Origin: Pseudodonghicola sp048268305
Lineage (GTDB): Bacteria > Pseudomonadota > Alphaproteobacteria > Rhodobacterales > Rhodobacteraceae
Reading direction: 5' to 3'
Assembly: GCF_048268305.1 (NCBI RefSeq)
Contig: NZ_JBLWVT010000007.1
Location: forward strand, 248,001-312,000
Length of the DNA stretch: 64,000 nucleotides
Positions 16,172 to 22,897 of the stretch are shown here, one piece after another. The position numbers and the translations under genes are program-made. Under the pieces are notes generated by a model that was given only the letters and a program-made list of their open reading frames with translations, was not told where the DNA came from and ran no database searches. Position 1 is the stretch's first letter; the number at the start of each line of letters is the position of its first letter.

Positions 16172-16277
16172 GGCTTGAATGGTGAGGGTGGGGCAGGCGC
16201 ATTCCTCCTGAAAAACACCCGGGAACAGACCGCGAACGGATCTTTAACTGCGCCGCGATCCGCGCTAAGTTCCCCGC

Positions 16278-18635
16278 ATGAGCAGTTACGACGATCTTGA
16301 TGCCTTCGAGGGCGCCGCCCTGTCGGCCCGGGCCATGGCGGCGCGGCCGGCGCCTTACCTTGACGATCTGAACCCCGCCCAGCGGGAGGCGGTCGAATGT
16401 CTCGACGGCCCCGTGCTGATGCTGGCCGGCGCCGGCACCGGCAAGACCAAGGCCTTGACCTCTCGCATCGTCCATCTGCTGAACACCGGCCGCGCCCGGC
16501 CGAACGAAATCCTCTCGGTCACCTTCACCAACAAGGCCGCCCGCGAGATGAAGGAGCGGGTCGGCCGCCTGCTGGGCCAGGCGATCGAGGGCATGCCCTG
16601 GCTCGGCACCTTCCATTCGATCTGCGTCAAGCTGCTGCGCCGCCATGCCGAACTGGTGGGGCTGAAATCGAGCTTCACCATCCTCGACACCGACGATCAG
16701 ATTCGCCTGCTGAAACAACTGGTTCAGGTCGCCGGCATCGACGACAAGCGCTGGCCCGCCCGGCAATTGGCCGGGGTGATCGACGGCTGGAAGAACCGCG
16801 CGCTGACGCCCGACAAGATCCCCACCGCCGACGCCGGCGCCTATAACCACCGGGGCGTCGAGCTTTACGCCCAGTATCAGGAGCGTCTGCGCCAACTGAA
16901 CGCCGTCGATTTCGGCGATCTCTTGTTGCATATGGTGGTGATCTTCCAGGCCCACCCGGACGTTCTGGCGCAATATCAACGCTGGTTCCGCTATATCCTG
17001 GTCGACGAATATCAGGATACCAACGTGGCCCAATACCTCTGGCTGCGGCTGTTGGCCGGGGGGCACAAGAACATCTGCTGCGTCGGCGATGATGATCAGT
17101 CGATCTATGGCTGGCGCGGTGCCGAGGTGGGCAATATCCTGCGGTTCGAAAAGGATTTTCCCGGCGCCCATGTGGTGCGGCTGGAACAGAATTACCGCTC
17201 GACCCCGCATATTCTGGCGGCGGCCTCGAACGTCATCCGCGGCAATCAGGGGCGCCTGGGCAAGGAGCTTTGGACCGAGGCGGAGCATGGCGAAAAGGTC
17301 AGGCTGATCGGCCATTGGGACGGCGAGGAGGAAGCGCGCTGGATCGGCGAGGAGATCGAGGCGATGCAGCGTGGCACCCGGGGGCTGCGCGCCTTCGGTC
17401 TGGACGAGATCGCCATCCTCGTCCGCGCCTCGCACCAGATGCGCGCGTTTGAGGATCGGTTTCTGACCATCGGTCTGCCCTATCGGGTGATCGGCGGCCC
17501 GCGCTTCTATGAACGGCTCGAAATCCGCGACGCCATGGCCTATTTCCGGCTGGTGGTCAGCCCGGATGACGATCTGGCCTTTGAACGCATCGTCAACACG
17601 CCGAAACGGGGCCTGGGCGACAAGGCGCAGCAGCTGATCCAGACCACGGCGCGGGCCAATGGCGTCAACTTGGTCGAGGGCGCCCGGATCGCGCTGGACG
17701 AGGGGCTGATCAAGGGCAAGGGCGGCACGGCGCTGCGCACCCTGGTCGATGATCTGCGGCGCTGGGGCCGGATGGCGGGCGACCCCGATCTGTCCCACAT
17801 GGAACTGGCCGAAATCGTGCTGGATGAAAGCGGCTATACCGGCATGTGGCAGAACGACAAGACGCCGGAGGCGCCGGGGCGGCTGGAAAACCTCAAGGAA
17901 CTGGTCAAGGCGCTGGAAAATTTCGAGAACCTGCAAGGGTTCCTGGAGCACGTCAGCCTGATCATGGACAACGAACAGGCCGATGCCGACCAGAAGGTGT
18001 CGATCATGACCCTGCACGCGGCCAAGGGGCTGGAGTTTCCCGCCGTCTTCCTGCCGGGGTGGGAGGACGGCCTGTTCCCCTCGCAACGCAGCATGGACGA
18101 AAGCGGTCTCAAGGGGTTGGAAGAGGAACGCCGCCTGGCCTATGTCGGCATCACCCGGGCGGAGGAGCTTTGCACCATTTCCTTCGCGGCCAACCGGCGG
18201 GTCTTCGGCCAATGGCAATCGGCGCTGCCGTCGCGCTTCATTGACGAACTGCCCGGCGAGCATGTCGATATCCTGACGCCTCCCGGTCTTTATGGCGGCG
18301 GGTATGGCGCCGCGGCGGCCCCGGCCGCTCCGGTGCGGGGCAGCATCGAATCCCGGGTGTCCGAAGCGAATGTCTATAACTCGCCCGGCTGGAAACGGAT
18401 GCAGGCGCGCGCCGGCGAACGCAGCATGTCGCAGCCGCGCGAAACCCGCAATACGGTGATCGACGCCACGGCCGTCTCCAGCTTCACCGTGGGAGAGCGG
18501 GTGTTTCACCAGAAATTCGGCTATGGCACCGTCACCGGGATCGAGGGCGACAAGCTTGACGTCGATTTCGAAAAGGCCGGGCCGAAGAAGGTCGTCGGCC
18601 GTTTCGTCACCGCCAGCGACGATGTGCCGTTCTGA
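16278..18635 (+). CDS. uvrD: UvrD/PcrA-type superfamily 1 DNA helicase
   Basis: ATP-dependent 3'-5' helicase for mismatch and nucleotide excision repair and for clearing recombination intermediates. 785 residues. The Q-motif L-N-P-A-Q-R-E-A-V starts at about 36, Walker A A-G-A-G-T-G-K-T-K is at about 56, motif II is D-E-Y-Q-D-T-N, motif III is G-D-D-D-Q-S-I-Y-G-W-R-G, motif IV is L-E-Q-N-Y-R-S, and motif VI is R-R-L-A-Y-V-G-I-T-R-A. The C-terminus (from about 725: F-T-V-G-E-R-V-F-H-Q-K-F-G-Y-G) is a Tudor-like domain found in PcrA and UvrD that binds RNA polymerase. A single-gene unit. Confidence 0.96.
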   Translation: MSSYDDLDAFEGAALSARAMAARPAPYLDDLNPAQREAVECLDGPVLMLAGAGTGKTKALTSRIVHLLNTGRARPNEILSVTFTNKAAREMKERVGRLLGQAIEGMPWLGTFHSICVKLLRRHAELVGLKSSFTILDTDDQIRLLKQLVQVAGIDDKRWPARQLAGVIDGWKNRALTPDKIPTADAGAYNHRGVELYAQYQERLRQLNAVDFGDLLLHMVVIFQAHPDVLAQYQRWFRYILVDEYQDTNVAQYLWLRLLAGGHKNICCVGDDDQSIYGWRGAEVGNILRFEKDFPGAHVVRLEQNYRSTPHILAAASNVIRGNQGRLGKELWTEAEHGEKVRLIGHWDGEEEARWIGEEIEAMQRGTRGLRAFGLDEIAILVRASHQMRAFEDRFLTIGLPYRVIGGPRFYERLEIRDAMAYFRLVVSPDDDLAFERIVNTPKRGLGDKAQQLIQTTARANGVNLVEGARIALDEGLIKGKGGTALRTLVDDLRRWGRMAGDPDLSHMELAEIVLDESGYTGMWQNDKTPEAPGRLENLKELVKALENFENLQGFLEHVSLIMDNEQADADQKVSIMTLHAAKGLEFPAVFLPGWEDGLFPSQRSMDESGLKGLEEERRLAYVGITRAEELCTISFAANRRVFGQWQSALPSRFIDELPGEHVDILTPPGLYGGGYGAAAAPAAPVRGSIESRVSEANVYNSPGWKRMQARAGERSMSQPRETRNTVIDATAVSSFTVGERVFHQKFGYGTVTGIEGDKLDVDFEKAGPKKVVGRFVTASDDVPF

Positions 18636-18694
18636 CCGTGCAAAAGCGACGCAGGGGCGGTTTGCCAATGCATCGGGTGGTGAATCCTGTAATC

Positions 18695-18876
18695 TTTCGC
18701 CCGTGAGGTGCCCCCTTCGGGGGGAGAATTGGGAAGCCGGTGCAAGACCGGCACTGCCCCCGCAACGGTAAGGATCGGGAAACTCCGGCGAAACCACTGA
18801 GAGCATATTCTCGGGAAGGGTCGGATCAGGGCGCATGCCCCCCATTGTCCAAGTCCGGAAACCAGCCTCGTGCCAA
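18695..18876 (+). ncRNA. cobalamin (B12) riboswitch
   Basis: The plus strand contains the B12-box core G-G-G-A-A-G-C-C-G-G-T-G-C-A-A followed by CCGGCACTGCCCCCGCAAC and GGTAAGG (18731-18773). An upstream strand GAGGTGCCCCC (about 18705), the A-C-C-A-C-T-G-A-G-A block (18792-18801) and a closing AGTCCGGAAACCAGCCTCG (18852-18870) complete the class. A hairpin GACCGC-gggcg-GCGGTC (18882-18898) just downstream could be part of the expression platform. The only gene behind it in this orientation is the small ORF at 19001, with no U-run terminator before it, so translational control is more likely than attenuation. Confidence 0.93.
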
Positions 18877-19000
18877 CGTCAGACCGCGGGCGGCGGTCAG
18901 GGCGCGGTGTGGGGCAGCATCCCCGTCTTCCGGCCTTGATCTTTGTCGCCTGCATTCAGCCCCTGCCGCGGGGAGCGGCGGAGAAAGGAGCGGAGATGAA

Positions 19001-19291
19001 GTGCAATCGGGGTATCGGGCGATGATGCTCGCGGGGATCCTGCGGGCGCTGCGTGATCTGCCTGCGGAGGTCGATGATAAGGTCGCCGCGCGGATGGGAT
19101 TTCTCGAATGGTTGATGACCCTGCCCGAGGGCTGTTCCGAGGCCGCGGCGGCGCGGGCGGCGGAATGTCGGGCGGCGCCTTTTGCCGCGACTTCGCCTCA
19201 GGTGGCGCTGTTTTGCAATCACCTGCGCGCGTTGCAGCGTTGCTCCGACGAGGTGCGGTTGCTGGGACGACCTGGTGGGGGAGGGGCGTGA
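19001..19291 (+). CDS. small unrecognised protein downstream of the B12 riboswitch
   Basis: 96 residues from the GTG at 19001, with GGAG five bases upstream, or 89 from the ATG at 19022. The sequence is helical and soluble (I-L-R-A-L-R-D-L-P-A-E-V-D-D, F-L-E-W-L-M-T-L-P, Q-V-A-L-F-C-N-H-L-R-A-L-Q-R-C). It has four cysteines, two in the last third, and no membrane segment. I recognise no family. A nine-codon mini-ORF (MKCNRGIGR, 18996-19025), preceded by AGGAG, ends in a TGA that overlaps the ATG at 19022, so translation may be coupled. Its position suggests expression when cobalamin is low; its role is unknown. Confidence 0.5.
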   Translation: MQSGYRAMMLAGILRALRDLPAEVDDKVAARMGFLEWLMTLPEGCSEAAAARAAECRAAPFAATSPQVALFCNHLRALQRCSDEVRLLGRPGGGGA

Positions 19292-19320
19292 AGCGGCTGG
19301 ACGGAAACCGGAAAATGAAA

Positions 19321-19399
19321 ACGGCGGCACCAGGGAGGAGGAGAGGTGCCGCCGTTCTCTTGTAACATCAGGCGCAGGGAGGAGGAGAGCGCCCGATGT
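19321..19399 (-). ncRNA. cuckoo/CcsR-type small RNA, third unit (hairpins 2 and 1)
   Basis: Two hairpins read on the minus strand. The first (19365-19399) has an 11-bp stem and a 13-base loop whose plus-strand form is agggaggaggaga. The second (19321-19355) has a perfect 11-bp stem ACGGCGGCACC/GGTGCCGCCGT and the same loop. On the minus strand the loops read TCTCCTCCTCCCT, containing CCUCCUCCC. They are 9 bases apart. The last hairpin is followed on the minus strand by TTTCATTTTCC, which could serve as a terminator for the whole array. The one stem mismatch is A-C on plus but a G-U wobble on minus, favouring minus-strand transcription. Confidence 0.85.
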
Positions 19400-19436
19400 A
19401 TTCGGCTATGTCATTTCCCCTATCGGGGGATGGAGT

Positions 19437-19513
19437 GGCCGGCGACGCAGGGAGGAGGAGAGCGTCGCCGGCCGATCCAACACCGAACGCAGGGAGGAGG
19501 AGAGCGTCCGGTG
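19437..19513 (-). ncRNA. cuckoo/CcsR-type small RNA, second unit (hairpins 4 and 3)
   Basis: Hairpin 4 (19481-19513) has arms CACCGAACGC and GCGTCCGGTG, with one position that is a G-U pair only on the minus strand. Hairpin 3 (19437-19473) has a perfect 12-bp stem GGCCGGCGACGC/GCGTCGCCGGCC. Both loops are the same 13 bases as in the other units, CCUCCUCCC-containing on the minus strand. They are 7 bases apart, and 34-37 bases separate this unit from its neighbours. Confidence 0.85.
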
Positions 19514-19547
19514 CATCAGGTTCCGGCATTCGGGGCCGGTATAGGGT

Positions 19548-19621
19548 GCGGCGACATCAGGGAGGAGGAGCGATGTCGCCGCTATGTACAGACCCTCAAG
19601 GGAGGAGGAGATGAGGGCCTG
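19548..19621 (-). ncRNA. cuckoo/CcsR-type small RNA, first unit (hairpins 6 and 5)
   Basis: Nearest the DUF1127 gene. Hairpin 6 (19589-19621) has a 10-bp stem whose only irregular pair is A-C on plus and G-U on minus. Hairpin 5 (19548-19582) has a perfect 11-bp stem GCGGCGACATC/GATGTCGCCGC. The loops carry agggaggagga on plus, i.e. CCUCCUCCC on minus. The spacer is 8 bases. In Rhodobacter sphaeroides, four homologous two-hairpin RNAs (CcsR1-4) are processed from a transcript that begins with a DUF1127 gene, the same arrangement as here but with three units. Confidence 0.87.
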
Positions 19622-19647
19622 AACCGTTTATGTCCTTCGATGCTCCG

Positions 19648-19866
19648 TCAGCACACCTTGCGGGAGGCCTGATAGGCCACGCGGCGCAGTTCGGAGCGAT
19701 GCAGGCCGAGATCGGCCAGCTCTTGATTGTTCAGGGCGCCCATTTCGTTCATCGTCTGGCGGTACACCCGATACCGTTCGATCCGAACGCGCACATTGGC
19801 GATCCAAGCGGTCAGCCGACCCAGCAGGGTGGCGTCGTGATTTTCGCTATGCGTCAGAGCGGCCAT
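19648..19866 (-). CDS. DUF1127 small protein (CcaF1-like)
   Basis: 72 residues, rich in R, with the DUF1127 core I-E-R-Y-R-V-Y-R-Q-T-M-N-E-M-G-A-L-N-N-Q-E-L-A-D-L-G-L-H-R-S-E-L. In Rhodobacter sphaeroides the homologous gene ccaF1 (RSP_6037) precedes the CcsR small RNAs; its product is an RNA-binding protein and the locus is induced by RpoH-type sigma factors. The stop at 19648 is only 27 bases before the first hairpin, so gene and RNAs are probably one transcript. Upstream (19867-20010) an AT-rich stretch with the palindrome TGCTGCATAGCAGCA is the likely promoter region; I cannot assign the sigma factor. Confidence 0.9.
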   Translation of the reverse strand: MAALTHSENHDATLLGRLTAWIANVRVRIERYRVYRQTMNEMGALNNQELADLGLHRSELRRVAYQASRKVC

Positions 19867-20010
19867 TGTTCGTAACCTTAAGTATTGTCAGTTCAGCGCC
19901 GTCTTGTGGCGCCGTGTTGAGACTGAAAATAGGCAAATGCTGCAATTGCACAATAGCGGAGATGTTCAATGCTGCTATGCAGCAAGTGCATAGATTGATT
20001 GCATATTAAA

Positions 20011-20401
20011 TGGGCAGCACTTCTGACGTAAGGTCATCAGACGATCTCGTCATGGGCCCGCCCGCCGTCCCGGGGTGGCTGTGGCCCATGGGGGATGGGT
20101 CTGTGAAATAGTTAACGCCTTCGGAGCCCTTTCCGGGAAACGATATTTCTTTCCGGCGCCGATTTGGGTGTCTTCATCCTCGTTGCTTTGGGCTGGCGCG
20201 GGAATGGGACGTTTTGGCGCGCTCACCTTCTCATGCAGGCATCGGCGGGGTGATGTGCGCGGTTGGTGTGGGTGCGTGGCAATAATACAACATCGCAAGC
20301 GTTTCCGGCGGCATTTTTCTGATTGAAGCTTTCATTGTGCGGCCGGTTGCGCCCCGGCGCCCATCGCTTCCGTCGCCGGGAAGGCGGCCTGAGGCGCACG
20401 G
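20011..20401. other. intergenic stretch without a recognisable gene
   Basis: Between the DUF1127 promoter region and the first MraZ-box-like array I see no gene with convincing codon structure on either strand. There are AT-rich patches near 20101-20150 and 20281-20340 that could contain promoters. The short frames here overlap one another and resemble no family. Confidence 0.5.
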
Positions 20402-20445
20402 TGGGAAATCATGGGAGTGGCGGGAAATCACGGGAACCGCAGGGG
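20402..20445 (+). promoter_or_regulatory. MraZ-box-like array 1
   Basis: Five NGGG-type boxes on the plus strand at nearly constant 10-base spacing: TGGGA 20402, TGGGA 20412, CGGGA 20421, CGGGA 20431, AGGGG 20441. MraZ is known to bind direct repeats of TGGGN with five-base spacers upstream of its own operon. The distance to mraZ (about 560 bases) is longer than usual. Confidence 0.5.
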
Positions 20446-20481
20446 GCGAGTGGTCGTTCTGGGGTGATTCGGAGGCATAAA

Positions 20482-20506
20482 AGGGAACATGTGGGGAACA
20501 TCTGGC
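20482..20506 (+). promoter_or_regulatory. MraZ-box-like array 2 (weak)
   Basis: Boxes AGGGA 20482 and TGGGG 20492, then a poor CTGGC at 20502, again at 10-base spacing. The first two share GGGAACAT/GGGGAACAT. Weaker than the arrays on either side. Confidence 0.35.
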
Positions 20507-20534
20507 GTGCTGATCCCGGGGTGCAAAATTTTTA

Positions 20535-20569
20535 TGGGAAACCCCGGGATTTGTTGGGAGGGGGTGAGA
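20535..20569 (+). promoter_or_regulatory. MraZ-box-like array 3
   Basis: TGGGA 20535, CGGGA 20545, TGGGA 20555 and TGAGA 20565, with an exact 10-base period. This is the best match in the region to the published MraZ site (TGGGN-N5 repeated three times). Confidence 0.6.
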
Positions 20570-20593
20570 GAATCAACATCTAGTGGTCCGATT

Positions 20594-20612
20594 CTCCTTT
20601 GCCGCAAAGGAG
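20594..20612. repeat. palindrome CTCCTTTG-CCG-CAAAGGAG
   Basis: An 8-bp perfect inverted repeat around CCG in the intergenic region before mraZ. The right arm AAAGGAGG resembles a ribosome binding site, but no start codon with a sensible frame follows at the right spacing (CTTATGTGATTCC closes quickly). Confidence 0.5.
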
Positions 20613-20675
20613 GCTTATGTGATTCCCGGTCTCTGTGGTCTGCCTTGCCAAAATCCGGTGAATCGGGCAGGTCTC

Positions 20676-20720
20676 TCCCGGGGTGTCCCGTAAATTCCAG
20701 TTGCTTTCCATAAATTCCCA
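20676..20720 (-). promoter_or_regulatory. MraZ-box-like array 4, inverted, next to the dcw leader
   Basis: On the plus strand TCCCG 20676, TCCCG 20686, TTCCA 20695, TTCCA 20706 and TCCCA 20716; read on the minus strand these are CGGGA/TGGAA/TGGGA boxes. Spacing is 10, 9, 11 and 10. It lies just upstream of, or across, the probable promoter of the mraZ leader (a TTGCTT at 20701 is a possible -35). Confidence 0.45.
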
Positions 20721-20732
20721 TGGCATCCCTTG

Positions 20733-20947
20733 TTCATCGGATGGAGACGAGGCAAGGGGCGACACAAACAGACCCCGACGCAAATAATAAAAGCAGGTTT
20801 CATACAGGCACTTCGCTTTCACCGAACCAAGAGATCCGGCGCGCGAGCGAGCAGACATCCCCCCAGGTGGCGCGCGCAGTCGGACACCCCGCAAAGCGGG
20901 ACAAGCGGCGGGTTGATCAGTGGCAGCAGATCAACCTGCCGTTTTTT
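20733..20947 (+). ncRNA. upsM: UpsM-like RNA / mraZ 5' leader
   Basis: In Rhodobacter sphaeroides the dcw mRNA starts about 270 bases before mraZ, and most transcripts stop at a terminator in the leader, giving the abundant sRNA UpsM of about 206 bases. The same arrangement is seen here: no good ORF in this stretch, and a strong terminator at 20906-20947, 53 bases before mraZ. The 5' end is placed by that analogy only. Homology by sequence was not checked. Confidence 0.6.
20906..20947 (+). terminator. Rho-independent terminator in the mraZ leader
   Basis: A 13-bp stem CGGCGGGTTGATC/GATCAACCTGCCG with a 10-base loop (20919-20928), followed directly by TTTTTT. One pair is a G-U wobble on the plus strand, consistent with a plus-strand RNA. 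It must be leaky, or controlled, because mraZ and the dcw genes lie behind it. Confidence 0.93.
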
Positions 20948-21000
20948 CGTTCGGGGGGTGACAACAACGACCCGGGGGCACGGGCAAAGGGACAGATGGT

Positions 21001-21528
21001 GTGAGCCGGCGCTTCAGAGGCGAATACACCTTCAAGGTGGACAGCAAGGGCAGGGTCTCGATCCCGGCCCTGTTTCGCCGTGTGCTCGAAGCCGGGGATC
21101 CCGAATACACCGAAGGTCTGCGTCCGCAGCTCGTCATCGTCTATGGGGACGAGGATCAGGACTATCTCGAAGCCTATACGATCACCGAGATCGACAAGCT
21201 CGAGGCCAAGATCGAAAGCCTGCCGAGTTCACCGCTGAAACGGAAGCTGGTTCGTCAGATCACCACCCGGTCGCATCATACCGAGGTCGATCCCGATGGT
21301 CGCCTGGTGTTGCCGGCGCGGTATCGCGACAAGATCGGCCTGGACAGCGAGGCGCTGTTCGTCGGGACCTCGGGCACCTTTCAGATCTGGAACCCCGAGA
21401 CCTATGAATCCCATCTCGCCGAAGAGGAAGATGAGGATCTGGGCTTTGACCTGCCCGAGGGCACCAATGCGCTCGACGCGCTCGATCTGGTGCTCAGTAA
21501 ACGAAATACTGACGGGGCCGGGGCTTGA
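21001..21528 (+). CDS. mraZ: transcriptional regulator / cell-division protein MraZ
   Basis: AbrB-like double-domain DNA-binding protein that forms ring oligomers and represses the dcw operon. 175 residues. Each half carries a SpoVT/MraZ loop: F-K-V-D-S-K-G-R-V-S-I-P at about 11-22, and E-V-D-P-D-G-R-L-V-L-P-A-R-Y at about 95-108. The C-terminal 30 acidic residues are an extension common in Rhodobacteraceae. It starts with GTG at 21001. The stop overlaps an in-frame TTG upstream of rsmH, so the two genes are tightly packed. Confidence 0.95.
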   Translation: MSRRFRGEYTFKVDSKGRVSIPALFRRVLEAGDPEYTEGLRPQLVIVYGDEDQDYLEAYTITEIDKLEAKIESLPSSPLKRKLVRQITTRSHHTEVDPDGRLVLPARYRDKIGLDSEALFVGTSGTFQIWNPETYESHLAEEEDEDLGFDLPEGTNALDALDLVLSKRNTDGAGA

Positions 21529-21530
21529 TC

Positions 21531-22544
21531 ATGGCAGCAGACGCGCCCGTTTCCAGCTCTGCCCGCCCTCACATTCCGGTTCTCTTGCGCGCATTGCTGA
21601 AGGCGGTCGCGCCGGTCTCCGGGGTCTGGCTTGACGGCACCTTCGGGGCTGGTGGCTATTCCCGTGGTCTGCTGGAGGCCGGTGCCGACAAGGTGATCGG
21701 CGTCGATCGCGATCCGCTGGCCTTCGAAATGGCCGCCGACTGGGTCGGCCAATATGACGACCGCCTGGTGCTGCAGCCCGGCGTCTTTTCCCGCATGGAC
21801 GAATATGCCCAGGAACTCGACGGGGTGGTGCTGGATCTCGGGGTGTCCTCGATGCAGCTCGACCAGGCCGAGCGGGGCTTCTCCTTCATGAAGGACGGCC
21901 CGCTCGATATGCGGATGTCGCAGGACGGGCCGAGCGCCGCTGATCTGGTCAATACCGCCGACGAGGCCGATCTGGCCGATATCCTGTTTCTGTATGGCGA
22001 GGAACGCGCCAGCCGGCGTATCGCCCATGCGATCCTGCGGGAGCGTGAGAGGGCGCCGTTCGAAACCACCCTGCAGCTTGCCCGGGTGATCGAATCCTGC
22101 CTGCCGCGACCCAAGCCGGGTCAGTCGCATCCCGCCACCCGCAGCTTTCAGGCGCTTCGCATTGCGGTGAATGACGAATTCGGCGAATTGTTCCGCGGCC
22201 TGATGGCGGCCGAACGGGCGCTGAAGCCCGGCGGACAACTGGCGGTCGTCACCTTCCATTCGATCGAGGACCGCATGGTCAAACGGTTCTTCCAGGAGCG
22301 CGCCGGCACCACCGGCCGGGCCAACCGCTATGCCCCCGAGATCGAGGCGGTCGAGCCGCAGTTCATGCTGAAATCCCGCAAGGCCATCGCTCCGGATGAG
22401 GAAGAGCTGGCCGAGAATCCGCGCGCCCGTTCGGCCCGGCTGCGGGTCGCGGTGCGCACTTCGGCGCCCTCGGGGGGGATCGACCCGGGCCGGATCGGGA
22501 TGCCGCTGTTGAAGGACCGCCACGCGAAAGGAAAGGGACGATGA
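21531..22544 (+). CDS. rsmH: 16S rRNA (cytosine1402-N4)-methyltransferase RsmH
   Basis: SAM-dependent methyltransferase that modifies C1402 in the 16S decoding centre. 337 residues from the ATG at 21531 (a TTG at 21525 is possible). Motifs are H-I-P-V-L-L at the start, the SAM loop D-G-T-F-G-A-G-G-Y-S-R, G-V-D-R-D-P-L-A, L-D-L-G-V-S-S-M-Q-L-D, F-Q-A-L-R-I-A-V-N-D-E, and V-T-F-H-S-I-E-D-R-M-V-K. The stop overlaps the ftsL start (ATGA). Confidence 0.96.
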   Translation: MAADAPVSSSARPHIPVLLRALLKAVAPVSGVWLDGTFGAGGYSRGLLEAGADKVIGVDRDPLAFEMAADWVGQYDDRLVLQPGVFSRMDEYAQELDGVVLDLGVSSMQLDQAERGFSFMKDGPLDMRMSQDGPSAADLVNTADEADLADILFLYGEERASRRIAHAILRERERAPFETTLQLARVIESCLPRPKPGQSHPATRSFQALRIAVNDEFGELFRGLMAAERALKPGGQLAVVTFHSIEDRMVKRFFQERAGTTGRANRYAPEIEAVEPQFMLKSRKAIAPDEEELAENPRARSARLRVAVRTSAPSGGIDPGRIGMPLLKDRHAKGKGR

Positions 22545-22897
22545 AGGGGATAGCCTATGTTCTGACCGCTCTGGTGGTCTTCGGTCTGGCGTTCTGGGCC
22601 TATCGCGAGAATTACGCCACCCAGCAGGTGCTGAAGGACACGCGCGAGCTGCAGCGCCAGATCGGCGACGCGCGGATGAAGATCGGCGTGCTGAAGGCGG
22701 AATGGGCCTATCTCAACCGGCCCGAGCGGCTGGTCGAGCTGACCGAGGTCAACTTCGGTCGGTTGGGGCTGCTGCCGCTGCGCCCTGATCAGTTCGGCCG
22801 GATTGACGAGGTCAACTTCCCGCCGAAACCGGAGTTATCGATTACCAATCCGGTCGATGTCTCGACCATGGCCGGAGATGGGGAGGGGGAACCATGA
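22541..22897 (+). CDS. ftsL: cell division protein FtsL
   Basis: 118-residue bitopic divisome protein linking FtsB and FtsQ with the FtsWI synthase. One N-terminal membrane helix (about 3-20), then a coiled coil (T-R-E-L-Q-R-Q-I-G-D-A-R-M-K-I-G-V-L-K-A-E-W) and the N-R-P-E-R-L-V-E-L stretch that ends the periplasmic coil. FtsL sequences vary widely; the position between rsmH and ftsI is the main support. It overlaps both neighbours by ATGA. Confidence 0.93.
   Translation: MKGIAYVLTALVVFGLAFWAYRENYATQQVLKDTRELQRQIGDARMKIGVLKAEWAYLNRPERLVELTEVNFGRLGLLPLRPDQFGRIDEVNFPPKPELSITNPVDVSTMAGDGEGEP

Noticed and set aside
15178..16218. Short minus-strand frames across the DUF3800 gene
   Set aside because: They contain stop-rich alternatives and no family motifs; the plus-strand protein has a clear DUF3800 start motif.
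16104..18845. 913-codon open frame on the minus strand
   Set aside because: It is antisense to uvrD, which has all helicase motifs, and to the B12 riboswitch.
19321..19621. CRISPR array, because a 13-base motif repeats with spacers
   Set aside because: The repeat is a hairpin loop, the flanking arms pair with each other, spacing alternates, and no cas genes are near.
19321..19621. Plus-strand role of the AGGGAGGAGGAG loops as ribosome binding sites
   Set aside because: No start codons and frames follow at the right distance except by chance, and stem wobble pairs favour the minus strand.
20428..20721. 97-codon minus-strand frame before mraZ
   Set aside because: It runs through the MraZ-box-like arrays, is proline- and arginine-rich and matches nothing known to me.
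20330..21000. RNase P RNA upstream of mraZ
   Set aside because: The expected conserved strings (for example GAGGAAAGTCC and ACAGAAA) are not present.
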